NCBI GenBank assembly: GCA_934561335.1
Contig: CAKTGD010000022.1
Span: forward strand, 1-14,618
Length of the DNA stretch: 14,618 nt
From: an uncultured Oscillospiraceae bacterium
GTDB taxonomy: Bacteria; Bacillota_A; Clostridia; Oscillospirales; Oscillospiraceae
Direction of reading: 5' to 3'
In this document: one piece after another, positions 11,781-14,618 of the stretch
How the letters are laid out: each line of letters opens with the position of its first letter
How positions within the stretch are numbered: the stretch's first letter is position 1
Notes under the pieces: generated by a model
The model's database searches: none
What the model was told of the DNA's origin: nothing
What the model saw: only the letters and a program-made list of their open reading frames with translations
Program-made: the position numbers and the translations under genes

Positions 11781-14276
11781 ATGCAGGAAAAATTTGCGGT
11801 GACGGGTATGACCTGCGCGGCTTGCGCGGCCCATGTGGAAAAGGCGGCATGTCAGCTGCCGGGGGTCAGCAGCGCGGCGGTGAACCTGATGCTGGGCACC
11901 TTACAGGTGGACTATGACCCGCAGAAGGTGACGGCGGAGCAGATCATCTCCGCCGTGGCGCGCGGCGGCTACGGCGCCAAGCGGGCGGCCGATGTGAAAA
12001 AGGACCTTCATCACGGGCAGGACGAGGCGCTGACGCGGATGCGCCGCCGGCTGGTGTGGTCCCTTGTGTGTCTGGTACCTCTTTTCTATATCAGCATGGG
12101 ACACATGATGGGACTGCCGCTGCCGCCGTTTCTCACGGCCAGCCATATGCTCCACGGCGTTTTCCAGCTGGTGCTGTGCGTGCCGATCCTGATTCTGAAC
12201 CGCAGCTATTTCACGGTGGGCTTTTCCCAGCTGCTGCGCCGCAGCCCCAACATGGACACGCTGGTGGCGCTGGGCGCCGGGGCAGGACTGCTATACAGTC
12301 TGATTGAATTGGCGGGTCTGGCGATGGGACAGGCGTCCGATATGCCGGAGCTGTACTTCGAGTCGGCGGGTATGATCTGCGCGCTGGTGACGGTGGGCAA
12401 ATATCTGGAGGAGCGCAGCAAGGGAAAAACCACTGACGCCATTTCCGCCCTGCTGGCGCTGGCGCCCGAAAACGCCGTGGTGAAGCGCGACGGCGCGGAG
12501 GTCACGGTGGCGGCAGAGGATATCCAAAAGGGAGATATCGTGGTGGTGCGTCAGGGCGGCAAGATTCCCGTGGACGGCGTGGTGGTGTCCGGCAGCGGCG
12601 CGGTGGATGAATCCGCCATCACCGGCGAGAGTCTGCCGGTGGAAAAGACGGTGGGGGACAAGGTCACCTCCGCCACCGTCAGCCGCAGCGGCTATCTGGA
12701 GCTGAAGGCCACCCGCGTGGGAGGGGATACCACCCTTTCTCAGATCGTAAAGCTGATGGAGGAGGCTTCCTCCAGTAAAGCGCCGATTTCCTGGCTGGCG
12801 GACAGGATCAGCGGCGTTTTCGTGCCGGTGGTCATGTCCATCGCGGCGGCTGCGGCGCTGCTGTGGGCCTTCGTGGGCGGCCAGAGCCTGACGTTCTGCC
12901 TGTCGGTGGGGATCGCCGTGCTGGTGATCTCCTGCCCCTGCGCGCTGGGGCTTGCCACACCGGTGGCCATTATGGTGGGTACCGGAAAGGCGGCGGAGAA
13001 CGGTATCCTGATCAAATCCGCCCAGTCCCTGGAGCTGATGGGCCGGGTCAAAACAGTGGTGCTGGACAAAACCGGCACCGTTACGCAAGGGCGTCCCAGA
13101 CTGACCGACTGCCTCGCCGCCGATGGCGTCACCGAGGAGGAGCTTCTGTGCGTGGCGGCCAGCGTGGAGCAGCCCAGCGAGCATCCCCTCAGCCGTGCCG
13201 TTGCCGAGGCGGCGCAGGAGCGGTGCATCCCGCTGTGTCCGGTGACGGACTTTGCCGCCGTGCCCGGCGGCGGTGTACAGGCTGCGCTGCACGGGGAGAC
13301 TATTTTTGCAGGGAACGCACCCTATATGGAGGCCAAGGGCGTGGACATCGCGGTCTTTTCCGCTCAGGCTGCCGCGTGGGCGGAGGACGGCAAAACGGTG
13401 CTGTATTTCGCGCAGAAGGGTCGGGTGCTGGGTATGCTGGCGGTGGCTGACACGGTGAAGCCTGACAGCGCCGCCGCGATCGACGCCCTGAAGCGAAGCG
13501 GCTGCCATGTGGTATTGCTGACCGGCGACAATGCCCAGACTGCCAAGGCCATCGCCCGGCAGGTAGGGGTGGATCAGGTGATCGCACAGGTGCTGCCGCA
13601 GGATAAGGCCGCCTGTGTGGCGCGGCTTCAGCAGGAGGGACAGCTGGTGGCCATGGTGGGTGACGGCATCAACGACGCGCCGGCGCTGGTTCAGGCGGAT
13701 GTGGGTCTTGCCATCGGCGCGGGTACCGACATTGCCATCGAGTCGGCAGATATCGTGCTGATGAAGAGCAGCCTTGCCGATGTGGCCGGTGCTGCGGCGC
13801 TGAGCCGCGCCGTGCTGCGGAACATCCGGCAGAACCTGTTCTGGGCGTTCTTTTATAACAGTGTGGGCATTCCCGTGGCGGCCGGTGCGCTGTATCCGGC
13901 GCTGCACCTGCTGCTCAACCCCATGATCGCCGCCGCCTGCATGTCGCTGAGCAGCGTGTGCGTGGTGTCCAATGCATTGCGCCTGCGGCGGTGGAAGCCG
14001 GATGTGAAAGCTGCTGCTCATGCCGCATCGTCTGCGGCAGAACATAATACTGTATTGAATGAGGAGGAACCGACGATGAAAAAGACCGTTACCATTGAGG
14101 GCATGATGTGCGCCCACTGCGTGGCCCATGTGGAGAAGGCCCTCAACGCCCTGAGCGGCGTGAAGGCCACGGTGGATCTGGCGTCAGGCACTGCCGTGGT
14201 GGAGGGCGACGTGACCGATGAGGCCATCCGCGAGGCTGTCACGGAGGCGGGCTATACCGTTAAAAGCATTGCCTGA
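11781..14276 (+). CDS. copA: Cu(I)-exporting P-type ATPase CopA with C-terminal CopZ-like domain
   Basis: CopA pumps Cu(I) out of the cytoplasm at the cost of ATP. Numbered from the ATG at 11781 (831 aa; the GTG one codon before is less likely, with AGGGGG 7 bp from the ATG) it has an N-terminal HMA domain with GMTCAAC (9-15), membrane helices from about 91, the actuator TGES (281-284), the ion site CPC (385-387), phosphorylated DKTGT (429-433), SEHP (466-469), GDGINDAP (627-634), and the Cu(I) class residues YN (692-693) and MSLSS (721-725). An Ala-rich linker (about 740-765) leads to a second HMA domain with CAHC (about 776-779). That last part has its own ribosome binding site (see copZ). 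A single N-terminal HMA is fewer than the two of B. subtilis CopA. Confidence 0.96.
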   Translation: MQEKFAVTGMTCAACAAHVEKAACQLPGVSSAAVNLMLGTLQVDYDPQKVTAEQIISAVARGGYGAKRAADVKKDLHHGQDEALTRMRRRLVWSLVCLVPLFYISMGHMMGLPLPPFLTASHMLHGVFQLVLCVPILILNRSYFTVGFSQLLRRSPNMDTLVALGAGAGLLYSLIELAGLAMGQASDMPELYFESAGMICALVTVGKYLEERSKGKTTDAISALLALAPENAVVKRDGAEVTVAAEDIQKGDIVVVRQGGKIPVDGVVVSGSGAVDESAITGESLPVEKTVGDKVTSATVSRSGYLELKATRVGGDTTLSQIVKLMEEASSSKAPISWLADRISGVFVPVVMSIAAAAALLWAFVGGQSLTFCLSVGIAVLVISCPCALGLATPVAIMVGTGKAAENGILIKSAQSLELMGRVKTVVLDKTGTVTQGRPRLTDCLAADGVTEEELLCVAASVEQPSEHPLSRAVAEAAQERCIPLCPVTDFAAVPGGGVQAALHGETIFAGNAPYMEAKGVDIAVFSAQAAAWAEDGKTVLYFAQKGRVLGMLAVADTVKPDSAAAIDALKRSGCHVVLLTGDNAQTAKAIARQVGVDQVIAQVLPQDKAACVARLQQEGQLVAMVGDGINDAPALVQADVGLAIGAGTDIAIESADIVLMKSSLADVAGAAALSRAVLRNIRQNLFWAFFYNSVGIPVAAGALYPALHLLLNPMIAAACMSLSSVCVVSNALRLRRWKPDVKAAAHAASSAAEHNTVLNEEEPTMKKTVTIEGMMCAHCVAHVEKALNALSGVKATVDLASGTAVVEGDVTDEAIREAVTEAGYTVKSIA
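14021..14039 (+). other. Short hairpin in the copA-copZ linker
   Basis: TGCCGCA and TGCGGCA pair over 7 bp around TCGTC. It lies 22 bp before the internal ribosome binding site of the CopZ-like part and could slow ribosomes or expose that site. In a GC-rich Ala codon run it may also be chance. Confidence 0.35.
14076..14276 (+). CDS. copZ: Possible separate copper chaperone CopZ made from inside the copA frame
   Basis: The last 66 codons of copA form a complete HMA domain (CopZ/Atx1-like) with M-M-C-A-H-C as the Cu(I) site and an ordinary CopZ length. The ATG at 14076 is preceded by GAGGAGG ending 8 bp upstream, as strong as any ribosome binding site in the window, and by a short AT-rich patch (14041-14060) in an otherwise GC-rich gene. 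The protein begins [10 protein letters not shown], a normal start for a free CopZ. So the frame may give both a fused CopA and a free chaperone; alternatively the stop codon of copA was lost and the old copZ start remains as a relic. What is seen is the frame and the signal; dual production is inferred. Confidence 0.55.
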   Translation: MKKTVTIEGMMCAHCVAHVEKALNALSGVKATVDLASGTAVVEGDVTDEAIREAVTEAGYTVKSIA

Positions 14277-14289
14277 ATAAGGGTTTTGT

Positions 14290-14326
14290 ACGGAAAAAGG
14301 CGTCCAGAGCGGACGCCTTTTTCCGT
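14290..14326 (+). terminator. Rho-independent terminator of csoR-copA
   Basis: Arms 14290-14305 and 14311-14326 are perfectly complementary over 16 bp around AGAGC. The core GGCGTCC/GGACGCC is followed by TTTTT, and the matching A run on the left makes it work in either direction. It starts 13 bp after the copA stop. Confidence 0.93.
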
Positions 14327-14398
14327 ATCGTAAGGGAGAGGGACGGAAAGAAACGGCCCGTTTATCCGCGCCGAAAGGGTATGTCAACGCTGCGTCGG

Positions 14399-14427
14399 TT
14401 GCGCGGCTATCACAGGTTTGCTATCAT
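14399..14427 (+). promoter_or_regulatory. Possible promoter of the XRE regulator gene
   Basis: TTGCGC (14399-14404) and TATCAT (14422-14427, 5 of 6) are 17 bp apart, ending 18 bp before the start codon. The -35 is weak, and the very short leader would start transcription inside or next to the ribosome binding site, so this is a modest call. Confidence 0.4.
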
Positions 14428-14445
14428 GATGGCGGAGGTGATCCC

Positions 14446-14618
14446 ATGGATCGAGAAATGTTGGGCAGATTCATCGCCCAGAGACGCAAGGAACTGAAGC
14501 TGACCCAGCGGGAGCTGGCGGAGGCACTGCATGTGACGGATAAGGCCGTCAGCAAATGGGAGCGGGGCATGGGCTGCCCGGACATCTCGCTGCTGGAGCC
14601 GCTGGCGGAGGCGCTGGG
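14446..14618 (+). CDS. XRE-family helix-turn-helix regulator, N-terminal part
   Basis: The first 57 codons of a DNA-binding protein; the gene runs off the right edge. The helix-turn-helix is complete: FIAQRRKELKLTQRELAEAL (9-28) is helices 1-2, and VTDKAVSKWERGMGCPDISLL (about 30-50) contains the recognition helix with the SKWERG signature of the HTH_3 type. Proteins starting this way in Clostridia often carry a C-terminal membrane or ligand-binding part, which cannot be seen here. GGAGGTG lies 5 bp upstream of the ATG. It is separated from the copper unit by a strong terminator, so it is an independent gene. Confidence 0.9.
   Translation, partial: MDREMLGRFIAQRRKELKLTQRELAEALHVTDKAVSKWERGMGCPDISLLEPLAEAL

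Noticed and set aside
12291..14129. Minus-strand open frame of 612 codons opposite copA
   Set aside because: Composition is His/Gln/Arg-rich as expected for an antisense shadow, and copA on the other strand has every family motif.

Overview
The window comes from a GC-rich, spore-forming member of the Clostridia. The protein sequences, the mix of dcw, spoVA and csoR-copA genes, and the Firmicutes-type GGAGG ribosome binding sites all fit an Oscillospiraceae-type gut anaerobe (inference; no database was searched). Genes are tightly packed: neighbours often overlap by ATGA or lie within a few bases.

Positions 1-4797 (minus strand) hold the start of the division and cell wall (dcw) cluster, in the order mraZ, rsmH, ftsL-like, class B PBP with two PASTA domains (pbpB/spoVD type), murE (cut by the window edge). 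A sigma-A promoter (TTGCAA, 17 bp, TATACT) and GTGGnG repeats that look like MraZ sites precede mraZ. A long hairpin separates ftsL from the PBP gene, and murE has its own extended -10 element followed by a direct repeat.

Positions 4798-5084 are non-coding and carry two hairpins that read as minus-strand terminators. One closes the next operon; the other stands alone between that terminator and the dcw promoter.

Positions 5085-9853 (minus strand) hold a six-gene operon: HAD-IIA phosphatase, MFS transporter with a large insert, membrane-anchored glycerophosphodiester phosphodiesterase family protein, rsmD, coaD and a coiled-coil protein. It mixes core housekeeping genes (rRNA methylation, CoA synthesis) with phosphoester and solute genes. 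Its promoter is followed at once by a GTATAC-based dyad.

Positions 9976-11410 (plus strand) hold spoVAD and spoVAE, part of the dipicolinic acid uptake machinery of the forespore, behind a good sigma-G-type promoter. No spoVAC is next to them.

Positions 11407-14326 (plus strand) hold a copper export unit: a consensus sigma-A promoter with a CsoR operator in its spacer and a second over the ribosome binding site, then csoR and copA. The copA frame runs on into a CopZ-like metal-binding domain that has its own strong internal ribosome binding site, so one frame could make both the exporter and a free chaperone. A strong terminator closes the unit.

Positions 14446-14618 hold the first 57 codons of an XRE-family regulator. 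I see no CRISPR array, insertion sequence, tRNA, rRNA or phage gene. The most interesting points are the copA/copZ two-in-one frame, the spoVAD-spoVAE pair lacking spoVAC and abutting the copper promoter, the hairpin ahead of the PBP gene, and the dyad at the HAD operon promoter.
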